A program made the position numbers and the translations under genes. 64,000 nucleotides of DNA from Burkholderia sp. OK233 (GTDB lineage: Bacteria > Pseudomonadota > Gammaproteobacteria > Burkholderiales > Burkholderiaceae): positions 2,852,001 to 2,916,000 of the forward strand of contig NZ_OCSR01000001.1 of the NCBI RefSeq assembly GCF_900230185.1, given 5' to 3'. Numbering within the stretch: position 1 is the stretch's first letter; each line of letters starts with the position of its first letter. The notes below the pieces were generated by a model. It searched no databases, was not told the DNA's origin, and saw only the letters and a list, made by a program, of their open reading frames with translations. Below are positions 9,825 through 18,706 of the stretch, one piece after another.

Positions 9825-10117
9825 GAACGGAACCTCGAGAGTCGCGCAGAACGCGCGGAGCAGTACGTGGGTTTGGACTGTTAAATCCGGTATTGCTTGA
9901 CTGCACTATTGTAGCCCCATTCCTGCCGCGCGGCAGCGGGCGGCCCGGGAGGAGATAATAGGACTTTACGTTCCTGTCAGCCCGATCTTCTGTCCCCATG
10001 CTCCGAACCGCATTTCGCTTCCTCGCCCGAGTCTCGACAATCCCGTCTGGCCGCCCCGTTAGCTGCTCCCCTCGTGTCTTCCTGGCAGACGGCCGCCCGG
10101 CCGGCGCCACTTTCCTC

Positions 10118-10666
10118 TTGCGGCGAGCGCGTGCAGTTCTCCGTACGGTGGCCTGCACGCTGGCGTTGGGGGGCGCGTTGGCAGCGTGTTCGCCGACCTT
10201 CGACTGGCGCACCATCATGAATAACGACAACGGCTACACGGTCGACCTGCCGGCCAAGCCGGACAACGATCAGCGCGCGGTCCAGATCGACGGCAAGCCG
10301 ATGCAGATGGCAATGCAGACCGCCGAAGCTGGCGACGCCGTGTTCGCGGTCGGCACCGTGATGCTGCCAAGCGATGACGAAGCTACGCAGCGTGCCGCCC
10401 TCGAATTCCTGCGCACGGGCCTCGCCCGTAACGTCGGCGCGGCGCCGGACGCGCACGCGGTGCAAATCCCGTTGGCCGCAGGTGGCAAGGTGCTGGGTCT
10501 GGAAATGAAGCTGAACGGTGAGGCTGGTTCGCAACATGAGACGCGCACCGTCTATGCGCGGCTGGTCGCGCGTGGCCGGCATGTGTATCAGGCCGCGATC
10601 ATTGCTTCCAAGCCCTTGCAGCAGGAGCAGGTCGACCAGTTTTTTTCGTCGTTCCAGCTCTATTGA
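10118..10666 (+). CDS. Putative lipoprotein of unknown function
   Basis: The product has a signal peptide with a lipobox LAAC (in LALGGALAACSPTFDW), so it is probably anchored in the envelope after lipidation of that cysteine. The frame is open from an ATG at 9998, but the segment before residue 40 of that frame is not signal-like. A TTG at 10118 gives a normal signal peptide (RRARAVLRTVACTLAL) and about 182 residues, so I prefer it while noting that no good ribosome binding site supports either start. The mature region (GYTVDLPAKPDND and onward) is not a family I recognise. Confidence 0.6.
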   Translation: MRRARAVLRTVACTLALGGALAACSPTFDWRTIMNNDNGYTVDLPAKPDNDQRAVQIDGKPMQMAMQTAEAGDAVFAVGTVMLPSDDEATQRAALEFLRTGLARNVGAAPDAHAVQIPLAAGGKVLGLEMKLNGEAGSQHETRTVYARLVARGRHVYQAAIIASKPLQQEQVDQFFSSFQLY

Positions 10667-11009
10667 AAGTTTAAAGCGGCATGTTTTTTGGTCGACCCGG
10701 CGCACGACAAATTTGTAGAGGACAGTGAAAGTTCCTTCGTAGCATCGCGCGCTAATTCCCGGTTTACGTTGAAGTTTTCCGGTTACTCACAGGTCCTGTG
10801 GATAACTCTGTTGAGAACTTCGCGTTTTTTGCCGTAGATGCCCATCCCGTGGGCATTCTGTCAGAAGGAGTTCGCTCCGATCAGTCGAAAAAGTTCAATC
10901 GAATCAATGCCTTTCGGATGCATGCTTCCGTGTGCCTTTCAGATGTTTCAAAATCTATCTGGAACGCGTACATGTGCATAAGTCAAGTCTTGACAGCCGA
11001 TTTTTCGCC
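10667..11009. other. Intergenic stretch before the comM remnant
   Basis: No convincing gene. It contains a short member of the DnaA-box-like repeat family (10782-10810) and a perfect hairpin at 10838-10856 (ATGCCCA, loop TCCCG, TGGGCAT). The hairpin lies downstream of the comM remnant on the minus strand but is not followed by a T-run. Confidence 0.5.
10782..10810. repeat. Short copy of the DnaA-box-like inverted repeat family
   Basis: GTTACTCACAGG is followed closely by TCCTGTGGATAACTCTG. The right half TGTGGATAA is a perfect DnaA-box complement and the left half is a one-mismatch copy. Compared with the copies at 36601, 37113 and 42164 it lacks about ten bases in the middle. Confidence 0.5.
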
Positions 11010-11310
11010 TTATACCGACCCGAAAGCCCGACGATATTGGATCGCTTCACCGACTTGCGCGGCGCTCGGCATGGCGGTGCCGGCCAGGTCGGCGATGGTT
11101 CGCGCCACCTTCAGGACTCTGTAGTAAGCACGCGCCGACCAGCCGAAGCGCTCGCCGGCCTGGCGCAGCAAAGCTTCACCGTCTGCGTCGGGGCGGCAGA
11201 CCTCGTCCACTTCCCGTCCGCCCAGTTCCCGATTGGTTTTGCCCTGCCGGACTAGTTGCCGCTCACGAGCGGCGTTCACCCGTAGTGCGATCGCTGCACT
11301 GGATTCACCG
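11010..11310 (-). pseudogene. comM: 3' fragment of comM/yifB (Mg chelatase-like AAA ATPase)
   Basis: On the minus strand the frame encodes the C-terminal end of a ComM/YifB protein: GESSAAIALRVNAARERQ, then LVRQGKTNRELGGREVDEVC, a helix with GWSARAYYRVLKVARTIADL, and EAIQYRR before the TAA at 11010. Upstream of GESSA the match stops and the DNA becomes the coding strand of a recombinase gene on the plus strand. The rest of comM (roughly the first 80 percent) is absent from this window. comM is a known insertion site for genomic islands in other proteobacteria (for example Tn6022/AbaR in Acinetobacter). The exact junction is somewhere in 11300-11325. Confidence 0.8.
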
Positions 11311-11764
11311 GTGGTCGGTGAGATTCGACATACTGCGGAAAGGAGGTAAGGACGCGACCGTTTACGTGCCGGTCTCTTTGGTTGAAGAAACACATTGGCA
11401 TGTTTTAACGACTCGGCCAACCCCTCGATCCGGATTTGAGGATTTCATTTTTCTGGGCGCAGGCGGCCTGCCGCTTTCCCGTCAATCGTTTTCAAGGGAG
11501 TTCAAGCGGTGCTCTGATCTCATTGGCGTCCCCGCGAATCTGCATCACCTAAGGCATACCTACGCAGTTAATGTCCTACGTTATCTTGATTCCGTCGGTG
11601 GCCGAGAAGGCAAGGAACCGCAAAATAGCCTCAAGACGCTTCAGGTACTGCTCGGTCATTCGAGTTCAGAAACGACAGCGATATATCTTCAAGCAATGGA
11701 GGTCACTAGGCCAGCCGTCGTTGATGCACTAGCGTACCTGTATGGGGCCACCAATGTCACATAG
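11285..11764 (+). pseudogene. Tyrosine recombinase, N-terminally truncated (TnpA-like)
   Basis: C-terminal catalytic part of a site-specific tyrosine recombinase. HHLRHTYAVNVL supplies the His-x-x-Arg motif, LLGHSSSETTAIYLQ supplies the third histidine and the nucleophilic tyrosine. The core-binding domain and the first catalytic arginine are missing because the gene is fused to the comM fragment at its 5' end; recognisable recombinase sequence starts near 11320 (RFDILRKGGKDATVYVP). The next recombinase gene overlaps its stop. With its N-terminal domain lost it should be inactive. Confidence 0.8.
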
Positions 11765-13436
11765 GCGCGAATTCGGCGAATTGTGCTACTCGTTGATTGA
11801 CGAACACGGACATGTCGCAGCGAAGTTCGACTGCTCGAAGATGGACGTGGCTCCGGCGATCGCTAAGGCGTTGCTACGGGCACATGCTGCGCTATACGGC
11901 CACACTGCTATTGTGACGCAAACGCAAAATTGGCGATTGATCCGCAAGTTTGTTCTATGTTTGCAGTGTTTGAACCTGAAGAACCGCGTGCCGCTTGCCG
12001 CGTCAGTTGCAAGTGACTTTCACATTTGGCTTAAGGGGACGGGCTTAAACGGATCGACGATGCAGAGTACCCAGAATACGGTGCTTTCCGTGTTGCGTTG
12101 GTGTAGCAGGAATGCGTTCGACGTAGTCCAGCAAAAAACCTCCTTTGCTGTTCCACCCTTCGCCCGAGACGAGCCCCGAGCGCGAGAAGCGCTGTCAATG
12201 AACACCGCAGTGACTGTACTCGACATCTGTTACTCGAAGATCGAAATTATCGAGGCACGAATTCTCAAGGGACAAGCGTTGCTTTCTGATGAAAGCGACC
12301 ACAGTCCGGGGGATGCCGAAACTGCAAAAACACTAAGAGACCTGCTGCTTCTCGGAAATGGGCGAATCCCGGGACAAAGAGCTGTAGCGCGTGCGAAGCA
12401 AAACCTCGCTCGTCGAGTTGTCGATTGCGGCGGACTTGGAACATTGAAGTCGCTTGTTTGCGTGACAACATCCGACATATTGCCTTTCTACCTTTCCGTC
12501 ATAGTTCAGACTGGAGGCAATCCAATGGCGATCCGTAGATTGGAGGTCGATTGTATAACAACCCATCCTTTACGAAGCGATATCGAATATCTCAACTGGG
12601 AAAAGCCGCGGGCCGGTCGCGTGCAGAGAGTTGACTTCCCCGTCGGTAAAAAATGGGCTGCTCCGAACATTGTTCGAAGGCTATTGACCATGAATAGCGG
12701 CCTACGTCCATATGCACGTGCAGCCGACAGTAACAGCGTATTTCTGTCGTTAGGTTTGCGAACTGATCAGCCGACAGTTCCCAGCGTCCAGTCGCTTCAT
12801 AACTACCTTTTCGAATTCATCGAGGAGAATGGTCTGCCAGACTTTGATTTTGAAGATTGGCGCCTTACCTCCGCTAGGTTACATCATGAGGCATCAGGCT
12901 CTATCGAGGTTCCCAAGAAAAGATTGAACCACAGGGACACCCGAACCACGTCGCTATATACGAGTATCGATAAGTTTCCCGAGACGTTACACCGAGCTAT
13001 CACACGGTTTCAAGGTCAACTTGCGACAGGAGATGTCGTGCTGCGGTCGAGAGACAGTAAGGGGCGTAGCGCAGCAGGAGCAGAAAAAGTGGCTGGAACA
13101 GTGTTTGGATTTGATTGTTCCAATCCATTCGAGGGGGCAGACGGAGTGACGCCAGTTGGAGTTCGATGCGAGAACTTCACTCGATGCAGTACGTGCCAAG
13201 GAGCGATTGTGCCGTTGGACGATCCAAAAATCATTGCACGCATCTTAGCAGCGAAGGCAGCCCTCGAGGAGGCAAAGGAGCGTGCTTTGCGCCGCGGCTG
13301 GATGCCGAGATTCATCGCTTTATATGCGGATACACTCGAAATTATTAATAAAGAGATAATTCCTGCAATAACTCCGCCAGTTATGAAGCAGGCGGCTGCG
13401 TTGGCGAAATTGATGAAAATTCCAGATCTGGAGTGA
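11754..13436 (+). CDS. Second tyrosine recombinase of the module
   Basis: About 560 residues. The C-terminal region carries recombinase signatures: WRLTSARLHHEASG (arginine/histidine helix) and LNHRDTRTTSLYTS with the likely nucleophilic tyrosine. A cysteine-bearing tail follows (FDCSNPF, VRCENFTRCSTCQG), as found in large Tn554-type TnpB-like proteins. The start overlaps the end of the truncated recombinase (ATG 11754, or an ATG at 11742), and the stop overlaps the third gene. Base composition is clearly lower in GC than the flanking core DNA, which suggests transfer. Confidence 0.75.
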   Translation: MSHRREFGELCYSLIDEHGHVAAKFDCSKMDVAPAIAKALLRAHAALYGHTAIVTQTQNWRLIRKFVLCLQCLNLKNRVPLAASVASDFHIWLKGTGLNGSTMQSTQNTVLSVLRWCSRNAFDVVQQKTSFAVPPFARDEPRAREALSMNTAVTVLDICYSKIEIIEARILKGQALLSDESDHSPGDAETAKTLRDLLLLGNGRIPGQRAVARAKQNLARRVVDCGGLGTLKSLVCVTTSDILPFYLSVIVQTGGNPMAIRRLEVDCITTHPLRSDIEYLNWEKPRAGRVQRVDFPVGKKWAAPNIVRRLLTMNSGLRPYARAADSNSVFLSLGLRTDQPTVPSVQSLHNYLFEFIEENGLPDFDFEDWRLTSARLHHEASGSIEVPKKRLNHRDTRTTSLYTSIDKFPETLHRAITRFQGQLATGDVVLRSRDSKGRSAAGAEKVAGTVFGFDCSNPFEGADGVTPVGVRCENFTRCSTCQGAIVPLDDPKIIARILAAKAALEEAKERALRRGWMPRFIALYADTLEIINKEIIPAITPPVMKQAAALAKLMKIPDLE

Positions 13437-15248
13437 CCATGTCCGGCCGAATTGTAAAGATGGGGCGAGAAGTTTGGGAAGTCGAGGGAGACGAATTGTC
13501 TCCCGGTGAAGTCATTCTGCTTCAGTGGAATTCCATCTTGCCAATAGGGCATGGTACGAAGCATGACCGTGCCACACTGCTTTGCTCTGCAAAGCAATTA
13601 TTCATTGCCAGATATGGACAAGACAATGTCTGGCGTGAGACTTACAGTCCACGGACTCTTCGAGTAGCGTTTAATGATTTGAAAGCTATTTTGCGCTGGA
13701 TGGCTTCCAAGTCGATCTGGCGATTCTCAGATATGGGTGCAGGTGAAATCTTGGAATTCTTCTCCCGCATACGATCGCGGTCCAACAAGAAAAGTGATCA
13801 CCCTTCTCGTAAAACTGTTGAGAAGTGGATTCTTATCTTCAGACGCATGTGGGAGATCAGACATAAATATTCGCAATCGCTGAAAATTGACGTAGACGAG
13901 TTGGCGGACGACATATTTGCATCTGTTAAGACGCGTGAGGGACGACCCTGGAAGGCATTGGATGACGATGTGGCGATGTCTCTTATTAGTGGGGCTCTTG
14001 GCTGGATAGATGAATTTGGAGAGTTCATCGTCGAGGTTGTGCAAGCATCTTGGGAAGAAGGAAAAAAGGAACTTGGGAAATCGAGGAAAGTTCGCAAAGT
14101 AATGTCGAAGAAATTTTATTCCGAAATCTCGGAGCGCGATGAGTTTGAGAGATTGTGCGAGAAACTAGGTTACGTTGGTCAACTCCACAAATTCGTGTCA
14201 ACAGCCCTCTCCGTGACGGAAGGGGCCTGTGCTTTCCTGTTGCTGATGCTTGTGGGATTCCGGGTAAGTGAGCTACTTGCTTTGGACATCGATTGCCTGA
14301 CGACGGAGCCCGCGAAAGACGGATCTTCTCTGGCGTACATAAGTGGAATTGCAGCAAAGAGGGGCGCACAGCGCAGAAAGTGGGTGGCGGGTGACCCGGT
14401 TCCAAGAATTTTGCAGTACTTAGAAATTCTAACGTCATTCCGGAAATCGGTAGCGGGAAGGAGCAACGCACTATTTTTGGGGCGGTCGCCAGGCGCTCCG
14501 CTATTTAGACACAATGTGCGGATGAGGCGGTTAGCAAAAACTGGTTTGGAACGACGTATCAGGTTGTTTGTCCGCAGTGGTTTAGTCGGAGGTATGATCA
14601 AAGCAGAGAAGTTTCATTGCCATATGGCAAGGAAAACCTTCGCGCAACTGGCTGTACGACGTGACAAGAGCAATCTTGAGCCAGTAAGCTCAACTGGGAC
14701 ACGTATATCAAGCGTTCACGGACAAGCACTACGTTGGGAGCGACCATGACCTCGCTAAGCTGCTGGAAGAGGCGGACCGTGAGGAACTTGCGCTTGCACT
14801 CACCGATTTATTAACCAGTTCCGAGCTGGGGGGGCGAGCAGCGCCAGCGTCCAAGTCTGTGCGGCAACAGGTTAGCCGCTTCCGGGGTAAGAAGAGCCTG
14901 AAGGCACTTGTAGACCGGCTCATTGAGGAAAGCGTAGTAATTGCACCTTGCGATTGGGGATATTGTGTGTACTCGCGCGCGCACTCGCGATGTGAGGGAG
15001 ACGCGAAAGGGCCAAACGAAATAAGGCGATCACCCGATGTCTGTTCTGGATGTAGCAATTTGAGTGTTACATCGAAGCACCGTGCACGGTGGGAGCGCAG
15101 AGCACGCGATCAAGAGGTTTTTTTGACCCGAGATTTATGCACGCAAACGCGTTCGCTCGTAGAACGGCGACTCGACGGCGCGAACACGGTACTCGCTGGC
15201 TTCTTGATCGAGCCAGTCGACATTGAGACTAACAAAAATGAACAATGA
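13433..15248 (+). pseudogene. Third tyrosine recombinase (TnpB-like), frameshifted
   Basis: The first frame (13433-14749) has FRVSELLALDIDCL with the first catalytic arginine and HCHMARKTFAQLAV with the His-x-x-Arg motif. At about 14685-14690, within NLEPVS, the reading continues in the +1 frame as QLGHVYQAFTDKHYVGSDHD, which supplies the last histidine and the tyrosine, and then runs to TGA at 15246-15248. One base too many near 14690 explains the break. As written, the first-frame protein (438 residues) loses its nucleophile. The repaired protein would be about 605 residues. The following small gene overlaps the end by ATGA, which supports 15248 as the original stop. Confidence 0.75.
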
Positions 15249-15664
15249 GCAATGAGCATGCAGGCTCCGATGGCGGACTGAGCGTTCTTGAACGGGTCGA
15301 AGCCGCGATCTCCTTCCTGGCTAGCGATACAGGGGGGAGGAAACTGTCAGTATCCGCAGTTTGCAGGGCTGCGGGGGTTAGTCGTGCAAATTTGTATAGC
15401 AGCCATCCGGAGATTGTTAAGCGAATCGTCGGTTCGAAGCAGTCGCTGCAGGAGTCAATAAAAGCGGGGAACTCGAGACGCGACGGCGAGGCTCTCAGTG
15501 GAGTGAACCGGTGTGTATTGGAATGCGAGGATAGATATCGTGCGCTGCTGACCGTTTGCTTGGAGCAGCAGGCCGAGATCAACTTTCTGCGACTGAAGCT
15601 GGAGAAGGGATCGGGTCGAGAGGAGGCAAATAACACAAAGTCCCAGCGAAAACGTCGATCGTAA
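15245..15664 (+). CDS. TnpC-like accessory protein (DUF6262-type)
   Basis: A 139-residue protein. The N-terminal half has a helix-turn-helix-like segment KLSVSAVCRAAGVSRANLYS, and the C-terminal half a heptad-rich helix (RYRALLTVCLEQQAEINFLR). This is the layout of TnpC from Tn554-type elements, which assists the recombinases. It overlaps the third recombinase by four bases (ATGA), so all four genes form one transcription unit. A tail rich in Lys/Arg ends the protein. Confidence 0.6.
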   Translation: MSNEHAGSDGGLSVLERVEAAISFLASDTGGRKLSVSAVCRAAGVSRANLYSSHPEIVKRIVGSKQSLQESIKAGNSRRDGEALSGVNRCVLECEDRYRALLTVCLEQQAEINFLRLKLEKGSGREEANNTKSQRKRRS

Positions 15665-15999
15665 TCAGCGGTTTCCATAGAAACTCGCTGACCAGCTCAA
15701 CGTCGTGTTACCGCTTGCTCTCTTTTTAGCCAGAGCCTGCTATGCCAGGAGGTGAGGGTTAGGGCAGGGAGTGGCTGGCTTACGTGTCGGTACGGACGCG
15801 CCGGCTACGCTTCCCTGTCGGGGAACCTGCCTGCACTTTCCCGACGGCCGCTGTGACGCGCCTGGCTTGGGACGCAGTGCGGCCAGGAGCAGACGGTCGA
15901 CGTCAACGCTCCGATCGGTGACAATCACTTCTCTACAATCGCGTCCTTCCCATTTCAACTCGCACGATTGTGTCCTATAAGCGGAGAGTCACACAGTCG
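15665..15999. other. Spacer after the recombinase module
   Basis: No gene that I can support. Frames on both strands are open but look like shadows of GC-rich DNA. The right terminus of the Tn554-like element may lie here, but no terminal repeat is visible, as expected for this class of element. Confidence 0.4.
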
Positions 16000-16488
16000 A
16001 TGACCCAAGATAAACAGAGCGCGGGGATCGACAATAGGAATGATCCGTTTGGGGAAATGCCTCTTCCACAGCATTGCTTCGCGGCGTTTGTTGCCACGTC
16101 CGTGGCATTGATCTTCGCCATTTCGGCGCACAACGGCTACCGACTAACGCAAGCGTTCGAACAAGAGTCAGCCGTTGTTAACGGAAAAGTAATTCGATTC
16201 CAGCAGGGACAAAACGGTAACCTTAGCCCCGTTGTCGCATATTCGTTCCAAGGGCAAAGCTACGAGCATCCTGTTCCGTCAAAGGATGGCCGATACAATA
16301 TGGAAGCCCTTCGCGCCGGAAGCTTTCACGTGCGACTTCTCAAATCAGACCCAGAAGTGGCGCTTGTGAGCAATTGGGAACAACCGCCCGTTTATTGGCC
16401 GTGGGCGACTATCGCAGGAGCGGCAGGACTCGTTTCGAGCTGCCTTCTGTTGAGTTTGATCAGGCGAGTGGTCCAGCGATTCATTTAG
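16000..16488 (+). CDS. DUF3592-type membrane protein
   Basis: 162 residues from ATG 16000 (GGAGAG lies upstream; an in-frame GTG at 15970 is the alternative). One membrane span near residues 25-45 and one near the C-terminus (about 135-158) bracket an extracytoplasmic beta-rich segment with VVNGKVIRFQQGQNG and PVVAYSFQGQSYEHP, which is typical of DUF3592 proteins. The function of the family is unknown. The gene stands alone. Confidence 0.6.
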   Translation: MTQDKQSAGIDNRNDPFGEMPLPQHCFAAFVATSVALIFAISAHNGYRLTQAFEQESAVVNGKVIRFQQGQNGNLSPVVAYSFQGQSYEHPVPSKDGRYNMEALRAGSFHVRLLKSDPEVALVSNWEQPPVYWPWATIAGAAGLVSSCLLLSLIRRVVQRFI

Positions 16489-16748
16489 AGCAGGCATGGC
16501 TTTCACGGCCGCGGGCAAACTTTTCCTTATTGGGACAATGTCCGCTCTGGAGAAAAGTGACCGTCCCAAACGGGTCGATTTCGGTGGTTCGTCGGGAGCC
16601 CAGGTTCGGCCAGCAGCGGATCGGTAACTCAGTTGTCCGGTGAATGGTATTTCGCATTCGCCGGGGTTCGCCGGCCTCAACCGATTGATGGCGCCCCCCC
16701 TTATCCAGTACTCTGGCAAAGACCTGCATATCGCGATCGGCGGTTGTG
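16489..16748. other. Spacer with GGTTCGGCCA-type words
   Basis: No gene seen. It holds CCAGGTTCGGCCAGCAG and inverted GC-rich words; GGTTCGGCCA also occurs in the spacers at about 20099 and 21282, so the spacers between these single genes share sequence. Confidence 0.4.
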
Positions 16749-17255
16749 ATGAATCTAGATTTTCGGCTGGCCGTACCCGGAGACTCGGAATGGTTATTTG
16801 ACACGTACCGGCGAACGATGAAAGGTTTCGTTACCTCAGCGTATGGCTGGGATGACGACTTGCAGCAAGCGGGGTTTGCAAAAAGCCTTCGCCAGGGCAC
16901 TTGTCAAACGGTTACGTGGGAAGGCAGCCGATGCGGGTTTGTGCACTGGGACGTCGAACCGGATCTCGTATGGCTGAGGATGCTTTGTATCGTGCCGGAG
17001 ATGCAAAACAAGTCGATCGGAAGTACAGCGATTGCCAAGGTCATGTCTTTGTCCAGTTACTTACAGAAGCCGTTGTACTTGAATGTCTTCGTATGCAACC
17101 GAACTGCCTATGACTGGTACAGCAGAATCGGTTTTGTCGAAATCGAAAACGACGGGAAGGTCTCCACTTTGGTGCTTGCTCCTTCGTCGTCACCAGCCCT
17201 TAGTCTTACTGTGTCATATAAATATTTGCATCAAAGCGATACCTGGTACTATTGA
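16749..17255 (+). CDS. GNAT-family N-acetyltransferase, 3' end altered by insertion
   Basis: Cytoplasmic acyl-CoA-dependent acetyltransferase, about 168 residues in its present form. The GNAT core is visible as LVWLRMLCIVPEMQNKSIGS (motif A) and LNVFVCNRTAYDWYSRIGF (motif B, with the FY-type C-terminal strand). The last 18 codons come from the left end of the IS701-type element: host sequence stops at TTAG (17200-17203). Joining that TTAG to the sequence after 20047 restores an original ending LREARHA-like tail, read as Leu-Arg-Glu-Arg-His-Ala, with TAG at 20061. The insertion changed only the extreme C-terminus, so activity may remain. Substrate unknown. Confidence 0.8.
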   Translation: MNLDFRLAVPGDSEWLFDTYRRTMKGFVTSAYGWDDDLQQAGFAKSLRQGTCQTVTWEGSRCGFVHWDVEPDLVWLRMLCIVPEMQNKSIGSTAIAKVMSLSSYLQKPLYLNVFVCNRTAYDWYSRIGFVEIENDGKVSTLVLAPSSSPALSLTVSYKYLHQSDTWYY

Positions 17256-18702
17256 ATAATACAGACTTCGGGCGATCGCGATGAGAGAAGATGTCGACGA
17301 ATTTGACGCGTATTTGAACCATCTGGCGCAGGCGTTAGGGCACGCCGATCGCCATGCCGGCCTCAAGGGCTACTGTTCGGGCCTGGTATTGCCGTTGTCA
17401 CGCAAGAGCGTCGAGCCGATGGCCGCGCATATTGACCCACTTCACGCGAGTGCGAAGCACCAGTCACTCCACCACTTTGTGGCCAAGGCAGAATGGTCTG
17501 ACCGGGCGGTCTTGCAGCGGGTACGCGAATGGGTGATGCCCGCGTTAGGCGCGCACGCTGCTGAAGAAACCGGCTACTACTGGATTGTTGACGACACAGG
17601 TTTTCCAAAGAAGGGGCGTCATTCGGTCGGGGTTGCACGTCAGTACTGTGGGCAGCTCGGCAAACAGGACAACTGTCAGGTCGCCGTGAGCCTGTCGATC
17701 GCGACGCAACGCGGCAGCCTGCCGATTGCCTGGCAGTTGTATGTGCCCAAGGAATGGATTGACGACCGGGAGCGGGCCCGTCGTGCGGGCATTCCCGACG
17801 ATCTGGCTTTCGAGACCAAGCCCCAGATTGCGCTGGCCCAACTTCGCGAGGCTGTAGCGTCCGGCGTTGCACCGGGCATCGTGCTGGCCGACGCCGGGTA
17901 CGGCGACGAAACCGCTTTCCGGGATGGCGTAACTGAACTGGGTTTGTTGTACGCGGTAGGGATCCGGCCTGGCACCTCTGTGTGGGCGCCAGGTACGGCG
18001 CCACTTCCGCCCGAGCCCTGGAGCGGGCGCGGCAGGCCACCGACATCGTTGCGCCGTGCGCCCGGCCACGAACCGCTCGCGGTGAAGGAACTGGCCATGC
18101 AATTACCCGTGAGCGCCTGGCAAACCGTAACCTGGCGGGAAGGCAGCAACGCAGCACTTTCCTCTCGCTTTGCCGCCGTACGGGTTCGTCCCGCACATCG
18201 CGACTATTGGCGAAGTACCGTTCGCGACGAAGAATGGCTGCTCATTGAATGGCCTGATGGCGATACGGAGCCGCTCAAATACTTTCTCACTACCGCCCCT
18301 GAGGAGGCGACCCTTGAGCAGCTTGTGTTCGTGACCAAGATGCGCTGGCGCATCGAGCGCGACTATCAGGACCTGAAACAGGAGTTCGGGCTCGGTCATT
18401 ACGAAGGGCGAGGCTGGCGTGGCTTTCACCACCACACCACACTGAGTATCGCTGCATATGGGTTTCTGATGGCCCAGCGACTCAGGATGCAATCAGATGT
18501 GCGCGATAAAAAAAACTTCCTCGAACGCACGCTGCCTGCCCTTCCCCAGGATTACATCCCTCGGGGCAGTCCAGCGCGCACAACGCCACGTTCCTGATTC
18601 CATTACCACGTTGCGTATCCTGCTTGGACTACGGCTCATGCAACGATGGCACTCTTCCTCTGTGGCAATAGATTGCACGAGCATTTATATGACACAGTAA
18701 GA
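17204..18702 (+). mobile_element. IS701-family insertion sequence, 1499 bp
   Basis: Perfect 20-base terminal inverted repeats begin TCTTACTGTGTCATATAAAT at 17204-17223 and are repeated in inverse at 18683-18702. The element is flanked by TTAG at 17200-17203 and 18703-18706, a 4-bp duplication that fits the YTAR target of the IS701 family. It contains one transposase gene. Its insertion point lies in the last codons of the GNAT gene. Confidence 0.92.
17281..18597 (+). CDS. IS701-family transposase
   Basis: DDE-type transposase of 438 residues, full length for the family. The first catalytic segment is WIVDDTGFPKKGRHSVG, the second VLADAGYGDETAFRDG, and the C-terminal helix with the glutamate is MRWRIERDYQDLKQEFGLGH followed by YEGRGWRGFHHH. 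No frameshift or stop interrupts it, so the element could be active. It starts 77 bases inside the left terminal repeat. Confidence 0.92.
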   Translation: MREDVDEFDAYLNHLAQALGHADRHAGLKGYCSGLVLPLSRKSVEPMAAHIDPLHASAKHQSLHHFVAKAEWSDRAVLQRVREWVMPALGAHAAEETGYYWIVDDTGFPKKGRHSVGVARQYCGQLGKQDNCQVAVSLSIATQRGSLPIAWQLYVPKEWIDDRERARRAGIPDDLAFETKPQIALAQLREAVASGVAPGIVLADAGYGDETAFRDGVTELGLLYAVGIRPGTSVWAPGTAPLPPEPWSGRGRPPTSLRRAPGHEPLAVKELAMQLPVSAWQTVTWREGSNAALSSRFAAVRVRPAHRDYWRSTVRDEEWLLIEWPDGDTEPLKYFLTTAPEEATLEQLVFVTKMRWRIERDYQDLKQEFGLGHYEGRGWRGFHHHTTLSIAAYGFLMAQRLRMQSDVRDKKNFLERTLPALPQDYIPRGSPARTTPRS

Positions 18703-18706
18703 TTAG

